Source: Oceanotoga teriensis
GTDB lineage: Bacteria > Thermotogota > Thermotogae > Petrotogales > Petrotogaceae
Direction of reading: 5' to 3'
Length of the DNA: 64,000 nucleotides
Assembly: GCF_003148465.1 (NCBI RefSeq)
Contig: NZ_QGGI01000004.1
Location: 91,930 to 155,929 of the forward strand
The notes beneath the pieces were generated by a model. That model searched no databases, was not told the DNA's origin, and saw only the letters and a program-made list of their open reading frames with translations. The position numbers were made by a program, and so were the translations under genes. Of this stretch, positions 45,595-53,111 are shown one piece after another. Position 1 is the stretch's first letter. Each line of letters opens with the position of its first letter.

Positions 45595-46812
45595 ATGATG
45601 AAAATAGGAGAGTTTTCTAAAAAATATGATTTAACGCCAGATACTGTAAGATATTATATATCTGAAGGACTTTTGATACCAAAAAAAATTCATAATCAAT
45701 ATTATTTTGATGAAAAATCTGAAATACAGATTAAAGAAATATTAGAACTCAAGAAATTAAAGTTTACAATATCTGAAATGAAAAAATTAATATCTTTTAA
45801 TAGAATAAATGAGATATTAAGTGATGATCAAATTTATTTAGATGATTTTCTTGTTCAGAAAGAAAAAGAATTGAATGAAGAAAAAGAGAAGATAGAAAAT
45901 GCCTTAAAAGTTATAAAAGAAAAGAAAAAACAGATGAGTTCTTTAAAAAAGAAGAAATTTAAATATGGAGTTCCAGTGAATGTTATTAATAATTTTTATT
46001 GTCCAACTTGTAAAAAAACATTAAAAATAAATACGTCTCAAATAATAGATAGTAGTATTTTTGATGGTTTTTTAGAATGTGAATGTGGTTATAAAGTTGA
46101 AATATCCGAAGGGATAATAAAAGCTCCGGGTTTTGATAATTTTGGTGTTGATAGAATTAAAAAATATGATGAAAATACTAAATTGAAAAAATATAATTCA
46201 GAAATAACTCCATATTTTTCAGCATTTTTTAAAAAATTATATGAATATAATATAAACTATGTAAAAGATGATTATAATGAAATACTCGAATTTGAATATG
46301 GAGATATAAACTTTCTTAAGTATTTTGATGATAATAAAAAAAAGAAAGTGAATTATTATTTATATAATAAAAGTTATCCAGCTATAAGTTTTGTAAAAAA
46401 GAAAATAGAGAAAAGTGAACTTGTTTTAAATCCAATATTTATGTGTGGTGATTTTGATGCATTACCATTTAGAGATAATTTTTTTGATATTATATTCGAT
46501 ATCACAGGGTCTATAAATTATTTATCTTTTTTACAAGAACCAAATTTTTCTGAATATAATAGGGTTTTAAAAGATGAACATTATTGTATTATTCACAGTC
46601 TTTTTTATGATGAATGGGCTCAAACTCTTAAAAGTAAAAAAATAAATCCAAATTATTATAAATTAGAGTATTTTAAAGATTTTTTCTTTAAGTCTAAATT
46701 TAATTTATTCAAACAATATGATATTGGAAGTATGAAAAAAGCATCAAGCTATGTAACTGTTCATGTTGATGGTGATGAAGTATATTTTAAAAATTTTGTA
46801 TTTAAAAAATAA
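45595..46812 (+). CDS. MerR-family regulator fused to a zinc ribbon and a degenerate SAM-methyltransferase-like domain
   Basis: A 405-residue protein with three parts. Residues 1-70 are a MerR winged helix ('MKIGEFSKKYDLTPDTVRYYISEGLL'). A coiled coil (85-125) leads to a zinc ribbon with C136-x2-C139 and C162-x-C164. Residues ~220-405 resemble a class I methyltransferase: the post-II motif 'GDFDALPFRDNFFDIIFD' (285-302) and a following 'SINYLSF' are clear. The motif I region 'ILEFEYGDINFLKYF' has lost the usual GxGxG. The ribbon-plus-methyltransferase layout recalls rRNA guanine methyltransferases of the RlmA type. It may be a ligand-binding relic that senses a drug or SAM. GGGGGAAG precedes ATG-ATG. 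Function unknown. Confidence 0.8.
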   Translation: MMKIGEFSKKYDLTPDTVRYYISEGLLIPKKIHNQYYFDEKSEIQIKEILELKKLKFTISEMKKLISFNRINEILSDDQIYLDDFLVQKEKELNEEKEKIENALKVIKEKKKQMSSLKKKKFKYGVPVNVINNFYCPTCKKTLKINTSQIIDSSIFDGFLECECGYKVEISEGIIKAPGFDNFGVDRIKKYDENTKLKKYNSEITPYFSAFFKKLYEYNINYVKDDYNEILEFEYGDINFLKYFDDNKKKKVNYYLYNKSYPAISFVKKKIEKSELVLNPIFMCGDFDALPFRDNFFDIIFDITGSINYLSFLQEPNFSEYNRVLKDEHYCIIHSLFYDEWAQTLKSKKINPNYYKLEYFKDFFFKSKFNLFKQYDIGSMKKASSYVTVHVDGDEVYFKNFVFKK

Positions 46813-46814
46813 TA

Positions 46815-47372
46815 TTATAAAAATTTTATAGTATTGCCAGATATATCATCTGATTTTGCGAATAAAATATAACTTTTATCATTTGGATCTTTAATTATGC
46901 AGTATAAAAAATTTTTTTTGAAAGTAATTTTTTTGAAATTTATATCTTTATAATATTTTTTCAAAGTAAATAAAAAATTTTCTTTATTATCTGTAATATT
47001 TATTTTGAAATAATTTTTTGTTTTTTCTTCTATCCAATTTAAAGCTGTTTTTTCTATAGTTAATAAAGTTTTATTTTTTAAAATATTTTGAAAATTTTCG
47101 GCTTTTAGAAGTGAAGGCATTTCATTTAAAAAGTGAAATTTAATGCTATTTTCGTCGATATAAAATATTGTTATTTCATATATATCCATATCGGAAAAGT
47201 TTATCAAATAAAATTCTTCATTAGAATTACTATAATTCATAACTTTTTTAAAAAATACTGTTGGTTTTGAAATTGGTAAAGATATTCTATTCAATTTTCT
47301 TATTAAAAATAACAATGAAAAAATTAATAAAATTATTGTACATGTTAAAACAAAAACTAAAATAAATTCCAT
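46815..47372 (-). CDS. Membrane-anchored protein of unknown function
   Basis: A 185-residue protein with one N-terminal membrane helix (residues 4-23) and a soluble, cytoplasmic or external domain of ~150 residues with mixed alpha/beta character and many Lys and Phe. No motif is recognised. GGGGGGA precedes the ATG. It converges on the MerR fusion gene with only 2 bp between stops and no clear terminator. Confidence 0.7.
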   Translation of the reverse strand: MEFILVFVLTCTIILLIFSLLFLIRKLNRISLPISKPTVFFKKVMNYSNSNEEFYLINFSDMDIYEITIFYIDENSIKFHFLNEMPSLLKAENFQNILKNKTLLTIEKTALNWIEEKTKNYFKINITDNKENFLFTLKKYYKDINFKKITFKKNFLYCIIKDPNDKSYILFAKSDDISGNTIKFL

Positions 47373-47464
47373 TTTAATCCCCCCTGTTTATAAGATATTT
47401 TATCATTTTTAAAGAAAAAATTGACTATTTAACAATAAGAAATAAAAATTAAATACGATATAAA

Positions 47465-47493
47465 TTGACTAATTAAGATATAAGTAGTAAAAT
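47465..47493 (+). promoter_or_regulatory. Probable promoter of the sufC-sufB-like operon
   Basis: TTGACT (47465-47470) and TAAAAT (47488-47493) with 17 bp spacing. The leader then runs about 55 bases to the sufC ATG and contains the hairpin at 47510-47532. Confidence 0.6.
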
Positions 47494-47509
47494 AATAATA
47501 GAACTTTTA

Positions 47510-47532
47510 AAATACGCTTAAAAAGCGTATTT
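47510..47532 (+). other. Leader hairpin before sufC
   Basis: aaatacgctt (47510-47519) pairs with aagcgtattt (47523-47532) across a three-base loop. It lies between the predicted start of transcription and the GGAGGA ribosome site. No gene precedes it on this strand nearby, so it is more likely a leader element than a terminator of an upstream gene. Confidence 0.55.
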
Positions 47533-47555
47533 AATAAATTCATGGAGGATTTCAC

Positions 47556-48302
47556 ATGCTTGAATTAAAGAATATATCTTTTTGTACATCCGAAAAAAAT
47601 ATATTAAATGATTTGAATTATACTTTTGAAAGAGGAAAAACTTATTCGGTTCTCGGCAATAACGGTGTTGGTAAATCGACGCTTGCAAAGATAATAATGG
47701 GTCTCAATGGATATTATAAAAATCATAAAGGTGAAATAATTCTTAATAATGAAGATATAACTGATTTAAAAATAGATGAAAGAGCAAGAAAAGGTATAAC
47801 AATGGCTTGGCAAGAGCCAGCAAGATTCAAGGGAATGTCCGTTATAGATTATTTGAAACTTGGAAATAAAAATCAACTTACAATGAATGATATGATAAAA
47901 TATTTAAATCTTGTAGGTCTAAATGAAAAATATTTAAATAGAAATGTTGATAAAACTCTTTCTGGAGGAGAGAGAAAAAGGATTGAACTTGCTTCAATAG
48001 TTATTTTAAAACCAGAAATTGTTATATTAGATGAGCCTGATTCAGGTATAGATATGATGTCAAATTCTATGATAGATTCAATACTTAAAGAACTTAAAAA
48101 TAATAATAGTACTGTAATAACTATCACACATAGGGAAGAAATATCATTATTATCAGATAAAGCTATTTTGTTATGCAATGGAATGATAAGAAATGAAGGT
48201 ACTCCAGAATATATTGGGAATATATATAAAAAATTATGTGATTTTTGTACTAATATCAATGAACCTGCTGAAAAAATAGAGGTGAAAAAAGTTGCAAATT
48301 GA
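47556..48302 (+). CDS. sufC: SufC-type ATPase of iron-sulfur cluster assembly
   Basis: A 248-residue soluble ABC ATPase: Walker A 'GNNGVGKST', 'GITMAWQEPARFKGMSV', signature 'LSGGERKRIELA', Walker B 'IVILDEPDSGIDMMS' and H-loop 'TITHREE'. A Cys pair lies near the C-terminus (CDFC). It is followed, with an 11-bp overlap, by a short SufB/SufD homologue. SufC drives conformational change in the SufB scaffold during cluster assembly. The promoter and leader hairpin lie upstream. Confidence 0.92.
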   Translation: MLELKNISFCTSEKNILNDLNYTFERGKTYSVLGNNGVGKSTLAKIIMGLNGYYKNHKGEIILNNEDITDLKIDERARKGITMAWQEPARFKGMSVIDYLKLGNKNQLTMNDMIKYLNLVGLNEKYLNRNVDKTLSGGERKRIELASIVILKPEIVILDEPDSGIDMMSNSMIDSILKELKNNNSTVITITHREEISLLSDKAILLCNGMIRNEGTPEYIGNIYKKLCDFCTNINEPAEKIEVKKVAN

Positions 48303-49251
48303 AAAGAATTATTCTAAAGAGTTTGAATATATACAAAAAGCTTATGATAAAGCAGGTGGAGATGTAAGTGGACTTCTTACAAAAGATATAGTTTCCATAA
48401 TTGTTAGTGGACATAAAATTCTTGGAAGAAACACTGTAGAAGGAGTCCATATTGAAGCTGATTGTGATGAAAATCATGTTAAATTGTATTTCAAAGTAGA
48501 TGATGGGGTTGTTGTGAAAAAACCAGTTCATCTTTGTGTAGGTTATTTAAAAGATTTTGGAGAACAAAATCTTGATTATGAATTTGATATAGGTAACAAT
48601 GTTATAATAAATTTTATATCGCATTGTTCTTTTCCAGCAGCTAAAGATATTTTGCATAAAATGAAATCTAAGATGATTATAGGAAATAATTCTAAAGTTA
48701 CTTATGAAGATGTTCATTTTCATAATGAAGAAGGGTTGGTAAATTTAGATACTGATTATGAGACCATTGTTGGAAATAATTCTAAATATGATAATAGATT
48801 TACACTTACAAAAACAAGAGTTGGAAATATGAAAATAAAGATGGATGTAGATTTAAAAGACGATGCAAAAGCTTATATTGAAACCAAAGTTAGAGAAAAG
48901 AAAGATGATTATGTTGAAATAAATGAGATATTGAGATTAAATGGTAAAAATTCTTCTGGAATAGCTAAAACTTTTGTTATAGCTACAGATGAAAGTAAAG
49001 CTAAAGTTATTACAGAAGCTTATGGTAATGGAGATTATTCTAAAGGTCATATAGAATGTGATGAAATAGTGGATGGTCCGAAAGTAGATCTTTCTACAAT
49101 TCCGCTTTTAAGAGTAAAAAATGAGCTTGCTGAATTAACTCATGAAGCATCTGTTGGAAGGATAAATTCTGATCAACTTGAAACTTTGATGTCAAAAGGA
49201 CTTACAGAAGAAGAGGCCTCTGAAATGATAATAAAATCAATATTAAAATAA
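48292..49251 (+). CDS. Short SufB/SufD-type scaffold protein
   Basis: A 319-residue SufBD-family protein with TTG start 7 bases after GAGGTGA, overlapping sufC. The core beta-helix carries 'VHFHNEEGLVNLDTDYETIVGNNS'. The conserved C-terminus 'GHIECDEIVDGPKVDLSTIPLLRV...LTHEASVGRINSDQLETLMSKGLTEEEA' is intact. It is much shorter than usual SufB (~470) and is the only SufBD protein here. sufS, sufU and sufD are absent from the vicinity. This matches the two-gene minimal SUF-like systems described for archaea and anaerobic bacteria (SmsC-SmsB). Role: scaffold on which Fe-S clusters form; several conserved Cys are present. Confidence 0.88.
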   Translation: MQIEKNYSKEFEYIQKAYDKAGGDVSGLLTKDIVSIIVSGHKILGRNTVEGVHIEADCDENHVKLYFKVDDGVVVKKPVHLCVGYLKDFGEQNLDYEFDIGNNVIINFISHCSFPAAKDILHKMKSKMIIGNNSKVTYEDVHFHNEEGLVNLDTDYETIVGNNSKYDNRFTLTKTRVGNMKIKMDVDLKDDAKAYIETKVREKKDDYVEINEILRLNGKNSSGIAKTFVIATDESKAKVITEAYGNGDYSKGHIECDEIVDGPKVDLSTIPLLRVKNELAELTHEASVGRINSDQLETLMSKGLTEEEASEMIIKSILK

Positions 49252-49281
49252 AAAAATCAGGATATTTTCCTGATTTTTTTA
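49250..49281 (+). terminator. Terminator of the suf operon
   Basis: Stem aaaaaatcagga/tcctgatttttt around 49251-49279 with a short loop, then T's. It also covers the 3' end of the small minus-strand gene at 49279. Confidence 0.9.
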
Positions 49282-49437
49282 TTCTTTTTTATTTATACCT
49301 AAAATTATTATTATAATTCCTAAAAAAAATAGAAAAACTTCACCAAACCCGCCAAGATTACTCATATCATCGATTAATATAAATCCAGAAATTAGTATTA
49401 TACTTAAACCGAGTATACAAATTTTTAGCCCTTTCAT
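49279..49437 (-). CDS. Small two-helix membrane protein (52 aa)
   Basis: A short frame with ATG at 49437 and GGAGGTG five bases upstream, which supports real translation. The protein starts MKGLKICILG and contains two hydrophobic stretches (5-22 and 35-48) joined by a short loop (DDMSNLGG), ending in KKE. No family is recognised. It fills the otherwise empty 49252-49554 gap. Confidence 0.65.
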   Translation of the reverse strand: MKGLKICILGLSIILISGFILIDDMSNLGGFGEVFLFFLGIIIIILGINKKE

Positions 49438-49554
49438 GAAAACACCTCCATATACTTATTAAAGTTTATCATATTTTATTTTTCTTAACAATATTTTGTA
49501 ATATCTAAAAATAAAGATGAGAAAATAAGTTTAAATATTAAAGGGGGTGAATCA

Positions 49555-50961
49555 ATGAAAAAAACATTTTTGTTGATTACTGTATTGGTATTAAGTGTAT
49601 TATCATTTTCTCAGATAAAGTATGTTTTCTTTTTTATTGGAGATGGGATGGCTTTGCCACAAATAAATTCTGCGGAACTCTATCTTACCAAAATTAATAA
49701 CAAAGACACGAAATTGCAAATGAGCAAATTTGAAGCGCAGGGTATGACAACAACATATTCTCAAGATTCTTTTATAACAGATTCAGCAGCAGCAGGTACT
49801 GCTTTAGCAACTGGATATAAAACATTATCGGGTGTAATTAATATGAATGCTGATAAAACGATCAAATATGAAACTATCGCTGAAAGAGCCAAGAAAAATG
49901 GAATGAAAGTGGGTATAATATCTTCTGTTTCACTTGATCATGCTACACCAGCAGCGTTTTATGCACATCAATCTTCAAGAAGTAATTATTATGAAATAGC
50001 TATGGAACTTGTTGAAAGTGATTTCGATTTTTTTGGTGGTGGTGGAATAAAGTATCCTAAAGGAAAAAGTAAAAACGAAAAAGATTTTTATGAATATGCT
50101 GAAGAAAACGGATATAAAATATTAAATACAGAAAAAGAATTTGATAATTTTGAAGATAAAAATCAAAAAGTAATAATAATAAATGAAGATTTATCAAGCG
50201 GTTCTGCGATGAAATATGATATAGATAGACAAGATGAATTCTCTCTTTCAGATATAACAAAAAAGGCTATAAATATTCTTGATAATGAAAAAGGTTTTTT
50301 TCTAATGGTTGAAGGTGGAAAAATTGACTGGGCTGGACATGCAAATGATGCAGTTACAAATATATATGATACATTAGCTTTTGATGAATCTGTGAAAAAA
50401 GCTTATGAATTTTATGAAGAGCATCCAAATGAAACTTTAATAATAGTTACTGGAGATCATGAAACAGGTGGAATGACTATAGGTTTTGCTGGAACAGCTT
50501 ACTCTACATATTTTGATAGAATTAATAATCAAAAAGTATCTTTTGAAAATTTTGATCAAGTTTTATCGAAATATAAAAAGCAGAATGCATCATTTGAAGA
50601 TATTAAACATTTAATAAATGAGAATTTTGGATTATTTTTTCCAGAAGATAAAGAAAAAGCTAAAGATAAAGGTATGATATTGAACGATTATGAAGTAAAA
50701 AAAATAAAACAAGCATATGATATGTCATGGAAAGATAAAGTGCCAAATACTGAATATACATACTTATTATATGGTGGATATGAACCATTAACTATAACTT
50801 TAACTCATATATTAAATGAAAAATCTGGAATATCTTGGACTACATATTCTCATACAGGGGTTCCTGTTGCAACATTTGCACAAGGATATAATTCAGAAAT
50901 GTTCAATGGATATTATGATAATACAGATATAGCGAAAAAATTATTTCAAATAATAGGGTAA
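49555..50961 (+). CDS. Alkaline phosphatase, exported
   Basis: A 468-residue PhoA-superfamily phosphomonoesterase with a signal peptide (residues 1-19, 'LITVLVLSVLSFSQ'). The first metal Asp is in 'FFIGDGMALPQ' and the nucleophile Ser in 'DSAAAGTALATGYKT'. 'SLDHATPAAFYAH' (His), 'MVEGGKIDWAGHAND' and 'VTGDHETGGM' supply the remaining metal ligands. A C-terminal 'YSHTGVPVATFAQG' provides the last His. It releases phosphate from organic phosphates outside the cytoplasm. GGGGGTGA lies before the ATG. No Pho box was recognised. Confidence 0.95.
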   Translation: MKKTFLLITVLVLSVLSFSQIKYVFFFIGDGMALPQINSAELYLTKINNKDTKLQMSKFEAQGMTTTYSQDSFITDSAAAGTALATGYKTLSGVINMNADKTIKYETIAERAKKNGMKVGIISSVSLDHATPAAFYAHQSSRSNYYEIAMELVESDFDFFGGGGIKYPKGKSKNEKDFYEYAEENGYKILNTEKEFDNFEDKNQKVIIINEDLSSGSAMKYDIDRQDEFSLSDITKKAINILDNEKGFFLMVEGGKIDWAGHANDAVTNIYDTLAFDESVKKAYEFYEEHPNETLIIVTGDHETGGMTIGFAGTAYSTYFDRINNQKVSFENFDQVLSKYKKQNASFEDIKHLINENFGLFFPEDKEKAKDKGMILNDYEVKKIKQAYDMSWKDKVPNTEYTYLLYGGYEPLTITLTHILNEKSGISWTTYSHTGVPVATFAQGYNSEMFNGYYDNTDIAKKLFQIIG

Positions 50962-50987
50962 TAGTGTAAAATATACAGTTATTATTA

Positions 50988-51014
50988 TGCAGGGATTTAT
51001 CCCTGCACTTTTTA
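50988..51014 (+). terminator. Terminator after alkaline phosphatase
   Basis: Stem tgcagggat/atccctgca (50988-50996 with 50999-51007), then CTTTTTA. Confidence 0.88.
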
Positions 51015-51033
51015 ATTAAGGGGAGTGAATGAT

Positions 51034-52200
51034 TTGAAAATGAAATTAAATATAAATAATGAAAATTTTTTCGTAATTTTTCTATTAATGATAAATGTAT
51101 TACTCTTTTATATTCCAGTTAATGAAACAAAAAATAATTATGAATATTATAAATCTGAAGTTATTTCTGTAGATAATTCTGAAATTCAACAGTTTGGAAT
51201 TATAAAACAAGGCGAACAATACGTTGAATTAAAAATACTTAATGGGGAAGACAAAAATAAAATAATTATTTTAAGCAATATTTTAATCGGTAAGATGGAA
51301 TTAGATAAAAATTTTAAGATTGGAGATAAAGTTTTAATAGAAAAAAACACTAATTCTAATAGTTTAAACTATTCTATAGTAGATTTTTATAGAGCAGATT
51401 CACAAATATTGTTAATATTATCATTTTCTATAATACTCATATTAATATCGGGCTGGACCGGAGTAAAATCATTACTTTCATTTACAACAACTATTCTATT
51501 TCTATGGAAAATAATGATACCTCTTTTTTTAAAAGGTTATAATCCAATAATAATATCTTTGTTAATAGTTTCGATGTTAACATTTATAATAATTTTTTTG
51601 GTTGCAGGATTCAACAAAAAAGGTCTTATTGCTTTTTTGGGAGCTATTTCTGGTGTATTAATAACAATAATAATATCTGAATTGTTTTCAAGACCATTTT
51701 ATATAAACGGTTCTGTAAAACCATTTTCAGAAACTTTACTTTATTCTGGGTATTATATGCTTGATTTAAATAAATTATTTATAAGTGGAATTTTTTTAGC
51801 TTCTTCTGGGGCAGTTATGGATATTTCGATGGATATTTCTGCTTCTATGAATGAGGTGAAAAATAAAGCAAAAAATATAAATTCTAAAGAACTTATAAAA
51901 TCCGGTTTGAATGTTGGGAAAGCAGTTATAGGAACGATGGCTACTACATTACTTTTAGCCTATTCAGGAGGATATGCAACTTTATTAATGGCTTTTATGG
52001 CAAAGAATACTAATGAATTTGCACTAATAAATATAAATTATATATCTTCAGAGATCCTTAATATAATAGTGGGAAGTTTTGGTTTAGTACTTACAGCACC
52101 ATTAACAGCAATAATAGGTGGATTTATTTTAAGCTTTGAAAAGAAAAATATAATAAAAATTAACAAAAAAGCAAAAAATGTTTCTAAACTTGAATTGTAG
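51034..52200 (+). CDS. YibE/F-like multi-helix membrane protein
   Basis: A 388-residue protein. It has an N-terminal membrane helix and an extracytoplasmic beta-rich segment (about 30-120, with 'EQYVELKILNGEDKNKIIILSN'). Then come about seven or eight helices with the YibE/F hallmarks 'GWTGVKSLLSFTTTILFLWKIMIPLFLKGYNP', 'SGAVMDISMDISASMNEV' and 'GTMATTLLLAYSGGYATLLMAF'. Its biochemical role is unknown. The start is taken as TTG at 51034, eight bases after GGAG; a GTG at 51025 overlaps the ribosome site. Monocistronic, with a terminator behind. Confidence 0.85.
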   Translation: MKMKLNINNENFFVIFLLMINVLLFYIPVNETKNNYEYYKSEVISVDNSEIQQFGIIKQGEQYVELKILNGEDKNKIIILSNILIGKMELDKNFKIGDKVLIEKNTNSNSLNYSIVDFYRADSQILLILSFSIILILISGWTGVKSLLSFTTTILFLWKIMIPLFLKGYNPIIISLLIVSMLTFIIIFLVAGFNKKGLIAFLGAISGVLITIIISELFSRPFYINGSVKPFSETLLYSGYYMLDLNKLFISGIFLASSGAVMDISMDISASMNEVKNKAKNINSKELIKSGLNVGKAVIGTMATTLLLAYSGGYATLLMAFMAKNTNEFALININYISSEILNIIVGSFGLVLTAPLTAIIGGFILSFEKKNIIKINKKAKNVSKLEL

Positions 52201-52216
52201 AGCTTTTAAGGCATAG

Positions 52217-52250
52217 GAGAAAACTTAAAATTTTTTAAGTTTTCTCTTAA
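52217..52250 (+). terminator. Terminator after the YibE/F-like gene
   Basis: A 14-bp stem gagaaaacttaaaa (52217-52230) pairs with 52233-52246, followed by a short T/A stretch. Confidence 0.82.
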
Positions 52251-52280
52251 ATATTATTTAGAAGTAATTTTTAACTATTG

Positions 52281-52309
52281 TTGATAAAATAAAAAAAAAG
52301 TGTTATAAT
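52281..52309 (+). promoter_or_regulatory. Promoter of the TetR regulator of the fab operon
   Basis: TTGATA (52281-52286) and TATAAT (52304-52309) with 17 bp spacing. The operator at 52323-52335 lies just downstream of the expected start of transcription. Confidence 0.8.
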
Positions 52310-52322
52310 AAAAAAAGAAAAA

Positions 52323-52335
52323 TGACCATTGGTCA
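52323..52335. promoter_or_regulatory. Operator TGACC-ATT-GGTCA, copy 1
   Basis: A perfect 13-bp palindrome at about +7 to +20 relative to the predicted start, 13 bp before the tetR ATG. Identical or near-identical palindromes at 53024-53036 and 53055-53067 precede fabF. The likely binder is the TetR protein encoded between them, giving autorepression. Confidence 0.82.
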
Positions 52336-52348
52336 GAAAGGTGATCTA

Positions 52349-52993
52349 ATGAAAGAAAAAATTCCAGAAAAAATAAATAAAGAAGAAAAACGTCTAATGA
52401 TAATAGATGCATCTGAAAAATTATTTTTTGAAAAAAATTATGAAGATACAACAATGACAGAAATAGCTAAAAATGCAGGAATAGCTAAAGGAACATTGTA
52501 TCTTTATTTTTCAAGTAAAAAAGATCTTTATTTTTCTGTTGTTGTAAGAGGTTTAAAACTAATAGAAGATTTAATAAGAAAAAATATAAAAACATGTCAT
52601 ACCGGTATAGAAAAAGTTGTAATGATGGGAAAATCTTATGTAGAATTTTATAAAGAATATCCTGGTTATTATAATTTAATAGTAAATTATGAGTCTCAAA
52701 AAGCACATTTGAATCCAGAAGATCCTCTTGTGAGACTTTCTTATGAAAAAAGTGAAATGATATTTGATTATTTAAGTAAGTCAATTATAGAAGGAATAAA
52801 AGATAAAACTATAAGAAAAGATGTAGATCCACAAAAATTAGCTATGGTCTTGTGGACTCAAACTACAGGAATGGTTCAGCAAGTAAAACTTAGAGAAATA
52901 CTTTATAAAAAATGGAGTAATACAACTCCTGAAACTATACTTGATTATTATATAGAGTTAACAAAAAAAACTCTACAAAATAATGAAAGTTAG
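52349..52993 (+). CDS. TetR/AcrR-family regulator, predicted repressor of the fatty-acid synthesis operon
   Basis: A 214-residue regulator: helix-turn-helix 'NYEDTTMTEIAKNAGIAKGTLYLYFSSKKDLYFSVV' (about residues 30-65) and a ligand-binding helical domain. The ATG at 52349 follows AAGGTGAT; an in-frame start at 52322 lies inside the operator. Palindromic operators flank the gene on both sides. It is followed by fabF after 118 bp in the same direction. Its ligand is plausibly an acyl-CoA, acyl-ACP or fatty acid, by analogy to other TetR lipid regulators. That is inference. Confidence 0.9.
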   Translation: MKEKIPEKINKEEKRLMIIDASEKLFFEKNYEDTTMTEIAKNAGIAKGTLYLYFSSKKDLYFSVVVRGLKLIEDLIRKNIKTCHTGIEKVVMMGKSYVEFYKEYPGYYNLIVNYESQKAHLNPEDPLVRLSYEKSEMIFDYLSKSIIEGIKDKTIRKDVDPQKLAMVLWTQTTGMVQQVKLREILYKKWSNTTPETILDYYIELTKKTLQNNES

Positions 52994-53067
52994 CCATTGG
53001 CTAATTTTTATTTTAAAACAAAATGACCAACGGTCATTTTGTTTTAAATGATTATGACCATTGGTCA
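52991..53067. promoter_or_regulatory. Operator cluster before fabF
   Basis: Three palindromes lie in 77 bp: TAGCC-ATT-GGCTA (52991-53003, overlapping the tetR stop), TGACC-AAC-GGTCA (53024-53036) and TGACC-ATT-GGTCA (53055-53067). The middle one sits within a longer 14-bp-arm inverted repeat (53015-53028 with 53032-53045, ending TTTT) that could also terminate tetR. The last two match the operator before tetR. A clear -35/-10 pair for fabF was not resolved in the AT-rich stretch 53061-53100. Confidence 0.8.
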
Positions 53068-53111
53068 TAACATTAATTTAATATTTTATTTTAATTTACA
53101 GGAGGCTTAAA

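Noticed and set aside
45595-46812. Frameshift joining a separate MerR gene to a methyltransferase gene
   Set aside because: The frame is continuous without internal stops or overlapping starts, and a coiled-coil linker joins the parts, so it is a real fusion.
47873-48531. Minus-strand frames of 128 and 91 codons across sufC/sufB
   Set aside because: Both suf genes are intact in the plus frames with strong motifs; the reverse frames have no known domain.
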